DNA from: an uncultured Acetobacter sp.
GTDB lineage: Bacteria > Pseudomonadota > Alphaproteobacteria > Acetobacterales > Acetobacteraceae
Assembly: GCF_937875265.1 (NCBI RefSeq)
Contig: NZ_CALLXM010000274.1
Coordinates: 1-15,592 of the forward strand
Direction of reading: 5' to 3'
Length of the DNA stretch: 15,592 nt
Shown piece by piece: positions 6,943 to 12,322 of this stretch. The notes beneath the pieces were generated by a model. It had not been told where the DNA came from, did not search any database, and was given only the letters and a program-made list of their open reading frames with translations. A program made the position numbers and the translations under genes. How positions within the stretch are numbered: the first letter of the stretch is position 1; every line of letters starts with the position of its first letter.

Positions 6943-7476
6943 ATGTCACGAGTAGGCAAGTATCCCGTCGAAGTTCCGGCAGGGGTAACAGTTTCCATAG
7001 CGGACGGTGTTTTTAAGGCCAAGGGTAAGCTGGGTGAGCTTTCTCTGTCCATTTCCAGTCATGTTACGGCTGAAGTGAAGGACAATTCGGTTGTTGTGCA
7101 GCCGAATGGTACTGAATCTCAGGCCCGCATGATGTGGGGAACAACACGCGCGCTCATCGCTTGTGCGGTCAAAGGTGTTTCTGACGGGTTCTCCAAGACC
7201 CTGGAAATTACCGGGACAGGTTATCGTGCTGCAGTGCAGGGTTCTAACCTTGTTATGAACCTCGGCTTCTCTCACGATGTGATCTATCCAATTCCGGCTG
7301 GCATCAAGATTTCTACCCCGCGCCCCACCGCGATTGTGGTGGAGGGGATTGATAAGCAGCGTGTTGGCCAGGTGGCTCTGGATATCCGTAGCTATCGTAA
7401 GCCCGAACCTTACAAAGGCAAGGGTGTGCGTTATGATACGGAAACCATCCGCCGTAAGGAAGGCAAGAAGAAATAA
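6943..7476 (+). CDS. rplF: 50S ribosomal protein L6
   Basis: L6 lies near the factor-binding site at the base of the L7/L12 stalk. The 177-residue product has two tandem L6 domains. It opens MSRVGKYPVEVPAGV, carries the linker GVSDGFSKTLEITGTGYRA (about 80-98) and ends with the family signature IRSYRKPEPYKGKGVRYDTE near residues 149-168, followed by a lysine-rich tail. GGAGG at 6933-6937 is 5 nt before ATG 6943. Stop and rplR start share one base (TAATG). Confidence 0.96.
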   Translation: MSRVGKYPVEVPAGVTVSIADGVFKAKGKLGELSLSISSHVTAEVKDNSVVVQPNGTESQARMMWGTTRALIACAVKGVSDGFSKTLEITGTGYRAAVQGSNLVMNLGFSHDVIYPIPAGIKISTPRPTAIVVEGIDKQRVGQVALDIRSYRKPEPYKGKGVRYDTETIRRKEGKKK

Positions 7477-7838
7477 TGAGCACTCAGCAGGAATTGCGGA
7501 ACCGGCGGCGTACGCGTCTCCGTTTTCAGCTTCGCCGCAAGGCTGGTGGCCGTCCTCGTCTGTCGGTTTTCCGGTCTGGTAAGAACATCTATGCTCAGGT
7601 GATTGATGACGCGCAGGGTGTTACCCTTGCTTCTGCATCAACGCTCGATAAAGAACTGCGTGAAGCCCTGAAAAACGGCGCCACGCAGGAAAGTGCCGGT
7701 GCGGTTGGCAAGCTGGTTGCCCAGCGTGCTGTTGCGGCAGGTGTTTCTCAGGTCGTGTTCGACCGGGGATCTTATCTTTATCACGGGCGCGTCAAGGCCC
7801 TGGCGGAGGCGGCCCGTGAGGGCGGTCTCTCCTTCTGA
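7476..7838 (+). CDS. rplR: 50S ribosomal protein L18
   Basis: L18 delivers 5S rRNA to the large subunit with L5. The 120-residue product has the basic N-terminal arm RNRRRTRLRFQLRRKAGGRP, the start of the globular domain LSVFRSGKNIYAQVIDD, and the C-terminal FDRGSYLYHGRVKALAEAAR with EGGLSF, all usual L18 wording. The one-base overlap with rplF and the AAGGAAGG stretch at 7456-7463 (12-nt spacer, slightly long) suggest coupled reinitiation from rplF. Confidence 0.96.
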   Translation: MSTQQELRNRRRTRLRFQLRRKAGGRPRLSVFRSGKNIYAQVIDDAQGVTLASASTLDKELREALKNGATQESAGAVGKLVAQRAVAAGVSQVVFDRGSYLYHGRVKALAEAAREGGLSF

Positions 7839-7853
7839 GGAAAGGATCACGCA

Positions 7854-8429
7854 ATGGCTCGTGAACCAAGAGAAGGCGGTCGAGGCGGCCGTGAGCGTGA
7901 ACGCGAAGGCGATGAACTGGTTGATAAGCTGGTAACCATCAATCGCGTTGCAAAAGTTGTTAAGGGTGGTCGGCGCTTTGCGTTTGCTGCTCTGGTTGTG
8001 GTTGGTGACCAGAAAGGTCGCGTGGGCTATGGCGCTGGTAAAGCACGTGAAGTCCCCGAAGCTATCCGCAAGGCAACCGAACGCGCAAAACGTGGGATGA
8101 TTCGCGTTCCCATGAAGGAAGGGCGTACGCTGCATCATGACGTTGCTGGCCACTTTGGTGCTGGTAAAGTTGTGCTGCGCTCGGCGGAAGCCGGGACCGG
8201 GATCATCGCTGGTGGCCCGATGCGTGCGGTTTTTGAAAGCCTTGGCATTAACGACGTTGTTGCCAAGTCCCTGGGAACCCGCAACCCGCATAACATGGTC
8301 AAGGCAACATTCGATGCCCTGACGCGTTGTGCCAGCCCTCGGGCCGTGGCTAATCGCCGTGGCAAAAAAGTGGCGGAAATCTTTGGCAAGCGCGACCAGG
8401 CTGCTGGTGCGGAGGCTGCAGATGTCTGA
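7854..8429 (+). CDS. rpsE: 30S ribosomal protein S5
   Basis: S5 contributes to decoding accuracy and lies at the mRNA entry site with S3 and S4. The product has 191 residues. A charged, Arg/Glu/Gly-rich N-terminal arm of about 20 residues precedes the double-stranded-RNA-binding domain VDKLVTINRVAKVVKGGRRF with GDQKGRVGYGAGKAREVPEA. The C-terminal domain has GTGIIAGGPMRAVFESLGI and KSLGTRNPHNMVKATFDAL. AAAGGA at 7841-7846 is 7 nt upstream. The 3' end overlaps rpmD by 8 nt (8422-8429), and the GGAGG that starts rpmD lies inside this gene. Confidence 0.96.
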   Translation: MAREPREGGRGGREREREGDELVDKLVTINRVAKVVKGGRRFAFAALVVVGDQKGRVGYGAGKAREVPEAIRKATERAKRGMIRVPMKEGRTLHHDVAGHFGAGKVVLRSAEAGTGIIAGGPMRAVFESLGINDVVAKSLGTRNPHNMVKATFDALTRCASPRAVANRRGKKVAEIFGKRDQAAGAEAADV

Positions 8430-8607
8430 TAAAAAAACTTTCAAGGTGATCCAGATTGCGTCCGGTAACGGACGTAAGCCGGGTCAGCAGGGAACCCTGA
8501 TCGGGCTCGGTCTGAACAAGATCGGGCGTGAAAAGGTTCTGGAAGATACCCCTTCCACGCGCGGTATGGTCCGCAAGGTGGCCCACCTGGTGAAGGTGGA
8601 GGACTGA
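8422..8607 (+). CDS. rpmD: 50S ribosomal protein L30
   Basis: L30 is a small large-subunit protein missing from some lineages. From ATG 8422 the product has 61 residues, the normal size: KTFKVIQIASGNGRKPGQQG, then LIGLGLNKIGREKVLEDTPS and RGMVRKVAHLVKVED. The frame is open for 31 more codons upstream inside rpsE, but these encode no L30-like sequence. GGAGG at 8411-8415 with a 6-nt spacer points to 8422. The 8-nt overlap with rpsE implies translational coupling. Confidence 0.95.
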   Translation: MSDKKTFKVIQIASGNGRKPGQQGTLIGLGLNKIGREKVLEDTPSTRGMVRKVAHLVKVED

Positions 8608-8608
8608 A

Positions 8609-9097
8609 ATGAGACTTAACGAGCTTCGTGATAACGAAGGCGCCCGTTACCGCAAGAAGCGGCTTGGGCGCGGTATTGGTTCCGGTAAAGGCAAGACGTC
8701 CGGTAAGGGTGTTAAAGGCCAGAAGGCGCGTGAGGGTGTGTCCCTTAACGGGTTTGAAGGTGGTCAGCTCCCGATCTATCGTCGTATGCCGAAGCGGGGC
8801 TTTAAAAACATCTTCCGCAAGGTCTATGCACCAGTTAACCTTGGTGCCGTAGAGCAGGCGTTGGCTGATGGTAAGCTGGAAAACGGTGTGACCATTACCG
8901 AAGACGCGCTGAAGAAAGCCGGTCTGGTTGGGACAGGCAAGTATGCAGGCGTTCGCATCCTGGGTGAAGGCGAACTGACAAAAGGCGTTTCTTTTGAAGT
9001 GTCTGGCGTTTCTGCTTCCGCCAAGGCTGCCATTGAAAAAGTTGGTGGTAGCGTAAAGCTGCTGGTGGCGACGCCAGCGGAAGCTAGCGCCTCCTGA
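8609..9097 (+). CDS. rplO: 50S ribosomal protein L15
   Basis: L15 is a late-assembly large-subunit protein with a long glycine-rich N-terminal extension running into the rRNA core. The 162-residue product starts MRLNELRDNEGARYRKKRLG, continues GRGIGSGKGKTSGKGVKGQK, then FEGGQLPIYRRMPKRGFKN (about 50-68), and ends with the globular domain GVRILGEGELTKGVSFEVSG plus an Ala/Ser tail. GGAGGA at 8598-8603 lies 5 nt before the start, and one base separates it from the rpmD stop. It is the last gene of the tightly packed spc block; a 142-nt spacer follows. Confidence 0.96.
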   Translation: MRLNELRDNEGARYRKKRLGRGIGSGKGKTSGKGVKGQKAREGVSLNGFEGGQLPIYRRMPKRGFKNIFRKVYAPVNLGAVEQALADGKLENGVTITEDALKKAGLVGTGKYAGVRILGEGELTKGVSFEVSGVSASAKAAIEKVGGSVKLLVATPAEASAS

Positions 9098-9106
9098 TTG
9101 TCGCGT

Positions 9107-9143
9107 GGGAGAGAGAGCAGTGGGGGACCCTGTTCTCTCTTCT
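9107..9143 (+). other. Long stem-loop after rplO
   Basis: AGAGAGAGCAG (9110-9120) pairs with CTGTTCTCTCT (9130-9140) over 11 bp with one G-U pair and a 9-nt loop. The stem can be extended outwards by three more pairs (two of them G-U) to 9107 and 9143. It begins about 10 nt after the rplO stop. The 3' flank is TTCTTTG rather than a T-run, so a standard intrinsic terminator is unlikely. It may protect the 3' end of the upstream message, be a processing site, or reduce read-through into secY. Function is inferred from position only. Confidence 0.5.
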
Positions 9144-9227
9144 TTGCCGGGATCAGAACAGCTGTCTGATATTTTTCAGGCAATCATGCCAGCGTCTCCA
9201 CTTTATGTGGCGGCGCTGTTTGTGTGA
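9120..9227 (+). CDS. Possible small ORF between rplO and secY
   Basis: A 35-codon frame starts at GTG 9120 and ends at TGA 9225-9227. It would encode VGDPVLSSLPGSEQLSDIFQ followed by AIMPASPLYVAALFV. GGAG at 9108-9111 is 8 nt upstream, and its stop codon abuts the AAAGGA that is the secY ribosome binding site. An alternative GTG at 9105 would add five codons. I know of no family to match. An open frame of this length can easily arise by chance in 142 nt, and the upstream half overlaps the stem-loop. It is listed because its placement would suit a leader peptide or a coupling cistron for secY, not because coding is shown. Confidence 0.2.
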   Translation: MGDPVLSSLPGSEQLSDIFQAIMPASPLYVAALFV

Positions 9228-9239
9228 AAGGACGGATGC

Positions 9240-10592
9240 ATGGCTTCCGCGGCCGAACAACTGGCTGCCAATTTTAACGTAGGCTCCTTTGCCAAGGCGA
9301 CGGAACTCAAGAAGCGGATCTGGTTTACGCTGGGCGCGCTGATTGTGTACCGTTTGGGAACGTATATTCCCGTGCCCGGTGTGGATGCTACGGTTATGGG
9401 GCAGCTTCTGGCGCAGCATCAGGGCGGCATTCTTGGCATGTTCAACATGTTCTCGGGGGGCGCTCTTGGGCGTATGACCGTGTTCGCGTTGAACATCATG
9501 CCCTATATCTCTGCGTCCATTATTGTGCAGTTGATGTCTACGGCGGTGCCTTCTCTTGAAGCTCTCAAGAAGGAAGGTGAGCAGGGGCGCAAAAAGCTTA
9601 ACCAGTACACACGCTATCTGACCGTGCTGATCGCCGTTTTTCAGGCTTATGGTATCGCCATCGGGCTGGAAAATGTTCAGAGTGGCGCGGCTGTTGTGAA
9701 CCCTGGTCCGCTTTTTCTGGTCACCTGTGTTACGGCACTGGTGGGCGGGACCATGTTCCTGATGTGGCTTGGCGAGCAGATTACCTCACGCGGTGTTGGC
9801 AATGGTATTTCACTCATCATCTTTGCCGGTATTGTCGCAAACCTGCCGCATGCCCTGGTGAGCCTTTTCCAGCTTGGTTACACGGGCGCGCTGTCTTCGT
9901 TTTTTGTGCTGCTCTTCCTTATGCTGGCTGGTCTGACGATCATGTTTATCGTGTTCATGGAGCAGGCGCAGCGGCGGGTTGTCATTCAGTATCCCAAACG
10001 CCAGATGGGGCAGCGGATGTTTGGTGGAGACACCACGCATATGCCGCTCAAGGTGAATACGGCGGGTGTTATTCCACCTATCTTCGCCTCGTCTGTTCTG
10101 TTGATTCCCGTAACCCTTGCAGGCTTCATGAATGGCAAGTCCTTGCCGGGGTGGCTGTCATTCCTGGGTGAAGAACTGGGGCAGGGGCAGCCTCTGTATC
10201 TGCTCTTTTACGCCCTGATGATTATCTTCTTCTCGTATTTTTATGCGGCGGTGACCTTCAATCCGGCGGAGACGGCTGACAACCTGCGTAAGCAGGGTGG
10301 GTTTATCCCTGGTGTGCGGCCGGGGGCTTCCACGGCGTCGTATTTTGACAAGATCCTGACGCGCCTGACGACCATTGGGGCGGCCTATATGGTTGCGGTC
10401 TGCCTGTTGCCACAGATTTTGATCAGCCGCTACAATGTGCCGTTCTACTTTGGCGGGACCAGCCTGATTATTATCGTGTCGGTGACAATTGATACGGTAA
10501 CGCAGGTTCAGTCGCATCTGGTGGCGCATCAGTATCAGGGGCTTATGCGCAAGTCCCGAGGCGGCAGGAAACAGAGGATCATCAGACGATGA
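9240..10592 (+). CDS. secY: Protein translocase channel subunit SecY
   Basis: SecY is the inner-membrane pore of the Sec translocon, working with SecE, SecG and SecA or the ribosome. The 450-residue product is of normal length with about ten hydrophobic membrane segments. Visible motifs are YRLGTYIPVPGVD (37-49), GGALGRMTVFALNIMPYISA (73-92), WLGEQITSRGVGNGIS (176-191), EQAQRRVVIQYPKR (241-254) and the cytosolic loop FNPAETADNLRKQGGFIPG (340-358) that contacts SecA and the ribosome. AAAGGA at 9227-9232 is 7 nt before ATG 9240; an ATG at 9236 is out of frame. The stop overlaps adk by ATGA. The basic C-terminus (RKSRGGRKQRIIRR) is typical. Confidence 0.97.
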   Translation: MASAAEQLAANFNVGSFAKATELKKRIWFTLGALIVYRLGTYIPVPGVDATVMGQLLAQHQGGILGMFNMFSGGALGRMTVFALNIMPYISASIIVQLMSTAVPSLEALKKEGEQGRKKLNQYTRYLTVLIAVFQAYGIAIGLENVQSGAAVVNPGPLFLVTCVTALVGGTMFLMWLGEQITSRGVGNGISLIIFAGIVANLPHALVSLFQLGYTGALSSFFVLLFLMLAGLTIMFIVFMEQAQRRVVIQYPKRQMGQRMFGGDTTHMPLKVNTAGVIPPIFASSVLLIPVTLAGFMNGKSLPGWLSFLGEELGQGQPLYLLFYALMIIFFSYFYAAVTFNPAETADNLRKQGGFIPGVRPGASTASYFDKILTRLTTIGAAYMVAVCLLPQILISRYNVPFYFGGTSLIIIVSVTIDTVTQVQSHLVAHQYQGLMRKSRGGRKQRIIRR

Positions 10593-11257
10593 ACATTATT
10601 TTTCTGGGCCCGCCAGGGGCTGGAAAAGGGACCCAGTCCAAGCTTTTGGAAGAGCGTCACGGTCTGGTGCAGATTTCCACCGGGGACATGCTGCGTGCGG
10701 AAGTCGCGCGTGGCTCCGATATTGGCAATCAGGCAAAGGCGCTGATGGTCGCGGGCAAGCTCGTGCCGGATGCGTTGATCATTGCGATGCTCAAGGACCG
10801 GATCGCCCAGCCGGACTGCCAGAACGGCTTTATTCTGGATGGCTTTCCACGGACCTTGGCGCAGGCCGAAGAACTGGATACCATGCTCGCGGTTGATGGG
10901 AAGAGCATTGATGTTGTGCTCTTCCTGGACGTGAATGAAGAAATTCTGGCTGATCGTATTTCAGGGCGTTTCACCTGCGCGCAGTGTGGACAGACCTACA
11001 ACGAAGCCTCCAACCCGCCTGTAAAGGCGGGGGAGTGCGATACGTGTGGGAGTCATGAGTTCAAGCGTCGGGCAGACGACAAGCGTGAGACGGTTGTTGA
11101 ACGCCTGAAGGAGTACCGGAATCTTACCGCGCCGATTCTACCGTTTTATGAAAAAACGGGGCGTCTGCGTAAGGTGAACGGTATGTTGACGACGGCTGAA
11201 GTGACGGCAGAAATTGAAGCAGCGCTTGAAGATAGCGGTGCGATCACGAAGAAGTGA
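10589..11257 (+). CDS. adk: Adenylate kinase, zinc-finger LID type
   Basis: Adenylate kinase interconverts ATP plus AMP with two ADP in the cytoplasm. The 222-residue product is the long form. It has the P-loop GPPGAGKGT (7-15), the AMP-binding STGDMLR (30-36), DGFPRT (84-89) and a LID domain with two CxxC pairs, Cys130/Cys133 and Cys150/Cys153, in the usual spacing for a structural zinc. The arginines of RRADDKRETVVERL (160-173) complete the active site. It overlaps secY by four bases, so the two are coupled, the conserved secY-adk pair of alphaproteobacteria. The tail after residue 210 is short and variable. A zinc LID is less common in proteobacteria than in Gram-positives but is not unprecedented. 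Confidence 0.96.
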   Translation: MNIIFLGPPGAGKGTQSKLLEERHGLVQISTGDMLRAEVARGSDIGNQAKALMVAGKLVPDALIIAMLKDRIAQPDCQNGFILDGFPRTLAQAEELDTMLAVDGKSIDVVLFLDVNEEILADRISGRFTCAQCGQTYNEASNPPVKAGECDTCGSHEFKRRADDKRETVVERLKEYRNLTAPILPFYEKTGRLRKVNGMLTTAEVTAEIEAALEDSGAITKK

Positions 11258-11267
11258 TCAGATTTCG

Positions 11268-11294
11268 TTGACTTGTAACGGTGGTCGGTATATT
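11268..11294 (+). promoter_or_regulatory. Possible promoter before rpsM
   Basis: TTGACT at 11268-11273 resembles a sigma-70 minus-35 box. TATATT at 11289-11294 (15-nt spacing) or TATTTC at 11291-11296 (17-nt spacing) could serve as the minus-10. The site lies in the 121-nt gap between adk and rpsM, where an internal promoter for the alpha block would be useful. Spacing and minus-10 quality are each imperfect, so this is a weak call from pattern only. Confidence 0.3.
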
Positions 11295-11305
11295 TCGCGG
11301 CCACC
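11280..11305 (+). other. Stem-loop in adk-rpsM spacer
   Basis: GGTGGTCG (11280-11287) pairs with CGGCCACC (11298-11305) over 8 bp with one G-U pair and a 10-nt loop. No T-run follows, so it is not a classic terminator. It overlaps the candidate minus-10 box; if that promoter is real, transcripts starting there would contain only the 3' arm, so the two readings partly exclude each other. Confidence 0.4.
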
Positions 11306-11342
11306 AAGTGAAATCCGCCCAGTCAAGACAGGGCTATGAGCC

Positions 11343-11365
11343 GTTCGCTGTAGAAGCGAGCGAAC
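11343..11365 (+). promoter_or_regulatory. Stem-loop abutting the rpsM RBS
   Basis: GTTCGCT (11343-11349) and AGCGAAC (11359-11365) form a perfect 7-bp stem with a 9-nt loop. The 3' arm ends directly against the rpsM Shine-Dalgarno AGGAG (11366-11370). A hairpin in this position could influence ribosome access, as leader structures do in the E. coli alpha operon, where S4 is the repressor. There is no evidence here that S4 or any other protein binds it. Confidence 0.4.
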
Positions 11366-11378
11366 AGGAGTATAAGGC

Positions 11379-11756
11379 GTGGCACGTATTGCCGGCGTGA
11401 ATGTCCCGACGAACAAGCGGGTTGTTATCGGGCTTCAGTATATTTATGGAATTGGCGCATCTAAGGCGGCAGAAATCTGCAAGTCCTTGGAGATTCCAGA
11501 AGCAAAGCGGGTTAACGAACTCAGCGACGATGAAATCATGAAGCTCCGTGAGCTGATTGATGGAACCTATCGCGTTGAAGGCGACCTGCGTCGTGAAATT
11601 GCGATGAACATTAAGCGCCTGATGGATCTTGGTTGCTACCGCGGCCTGCGTCATCGTCGTGGCCTGCCGGTTCGTGGCCAGCGGACGCACACCAATGCCC
11701 GCACCCGCAAGGGTAAGGCAGTGGCTATTGCCGGCAAGAAGAAAGCAACGCGTTAA
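11379..11756 (+). CDS. rpsM: 30S ribosomal protein S13
   Basis: S13 sits at the top of the small-subunit head, bridges to L5 and contacts P-site tRNA with its tail. The product has 125 residues. It begins with a GTG codon and ARIAGVNVPTNKRVVIGLQY, the standard S13 N-terminus. The helix-two-turn-helix segment YIYGIGASKAAEICKSL and the C-terminal GLRHRRGLPVRGQRTHTNAR plus a lysine-rich tail follow. AGGAG at 11366-11370 with an 8-nt spacer fixes the GTG start; there is no upstream ATG that would give family-like sequence. It is the first gene of the alpha block. Confidence 0.96.
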   Translation: MARIAGVNVPTNKRVVIGLQYIYGIGASKAAEICKSLEIPEAKRVNELSDDEIMKLRELIDGTYRVEGDLRREIAMNIKRLMDLGCYRGLRHRRGLPVRGQRTHTNARTRKGKAVAIAGKKKATR

Positions 11757-11774
11757 TCCAATTCGCTAAGGCGG

Positions 11775-11796
11775 CCAGCCTGCACACGCAGGCTGG
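11775..11796 (+). other. Perfect 9-bp stem-loop between rpsM and rpsK
   Basis: CCAGCCTGC (11775-11783) and GCAGGCTGG (11788-11796) pair perfectly with a four-base loop ACAC. It lies in the 63-nt gap between rpsM and rpsK, starting 18 nt after the rpsM stop and ending 9 nt before the rpsK RBS (GAGG, 11806-11809). The stem is GC-rich but has no T-run behind it, so a Rho-independent terminator is unlikely. RNA processing, mRNA stability or translation control are possible roles. Confidence 0.55.
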
Positions 11797-11819
11797 ACAG
11801 GGACTGAGGTAGAAAAGAC

Positions 11820-12212
11820 ATGGCGAAAGCCGCAACACCGCGTGTTCGTAAAAAAGAGCGTAAGAACATTATTTCGGGCGTGGCGCATGTGCTCTCCACG
11901 TTCAACAACACCATGATCACCATTTCTGATGCTCAGGGGAATGCAATCTCCTGGTCTTCAGCTGGTGCGCAGGGCTTTAAGGGCTCGCGGAAGTCCACGC
12001 CTTATGCGGCGCAGGTTGCGGCCGAAGACGCAGGTCGCAAGGCCCGCGAACACGGCATGGAAACGCTGGAAATTGAAGTTTCCGGTCCTGGGTCGGGGCG
12101 TGAAAGCGCGCTGCGTGCCCTGCAGGCTGTTGGTTTCACGATCACCTCTATTCGTGATATGACACCAGTCCCGCACAATGGCTGCCGCCCGCGCAAGCGT
12201 CGCCGCGTCTGA
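11820..12212 (+). CDS. rpsK: 30S ribosomal protein S11
   Basis: S11 lies on the small-subunit platform next to the mRNA exit and the E site. The 130-residue product has the usual length. It shows NIISGVAHVLSTFNNTMITI (about 16-35), GNAISWSSAGAQGFKGSRKS (about 40-59), TPYAAQVAAEDAGRKAREHG and the C-terminal signature DMTPVPHNGCRPRKRRRV. GAGG at 11806-11809 is 10 nt before the ATG, slightly far but acceptable. A 110-nt spacer follows, unusually long for rpsK-rpoA because rpsD is absent here. Confidence 0.97.
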   Translation: MAKAATPRVRKKERKNIISGVAHVLSTFNNTMITISDAQGNAISWSSAGAQGFKGSRKSTPYAAQVAAEDAGRKAREHGMETLEIEVSGPGSGRESALRALQAVGFTITSIRDMTPVPHNGCRPRKRRRV

Positions 12213-12222
12213 GCTTACGAGC

Positions 12223-12254
12223 GGAATGGCGGCCTGATCTCAAGTCGCTGTTCC
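12223..12254 (+). other. Stem-loop after rpsK
   Basis: GGAATGGCG (12223-12231) and CGCTGTTCC (12246-12254) pair over 9 bp including two G-U pairs, with a 14-nt loop. It begins 11 nt after the rpsK stop. The G-U content and large loop make it less convincing than the other spacer hairpins. No T-run follows. Confidence 0.3.
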
Positions 12255-12276
12255 ATTTGTTGTGTCCACTTCAGAG

Positions 12277-12302
12277 AAATCGCTGCGCAAGCAGTGGTTT
12301 TT
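12277..12302 (+). terminator. Terminator-like hairpin before rpoA
   Basis: AAATCGCTGC (12277-12286) pairs with GCAGTGGTTT (12291-12300) over 10 bp, two of them G-U, closing a GCAA tetraloop (12287-12290) of the stable GNRA class. The 3' side runs into five T residues (12298-12302). This is the form of an intrinsic terminator or attenuator of moderate strength, 20 nt upstream of the rpoA start and 6 nt before its RBS. Because rpoA must be transcribed, partial termination or an RNA-stability role is more plausible than full termination. Confidence 0.4.
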
Positions 12303-12322
12303 CGTATTGAAAGGCCGGTCCA

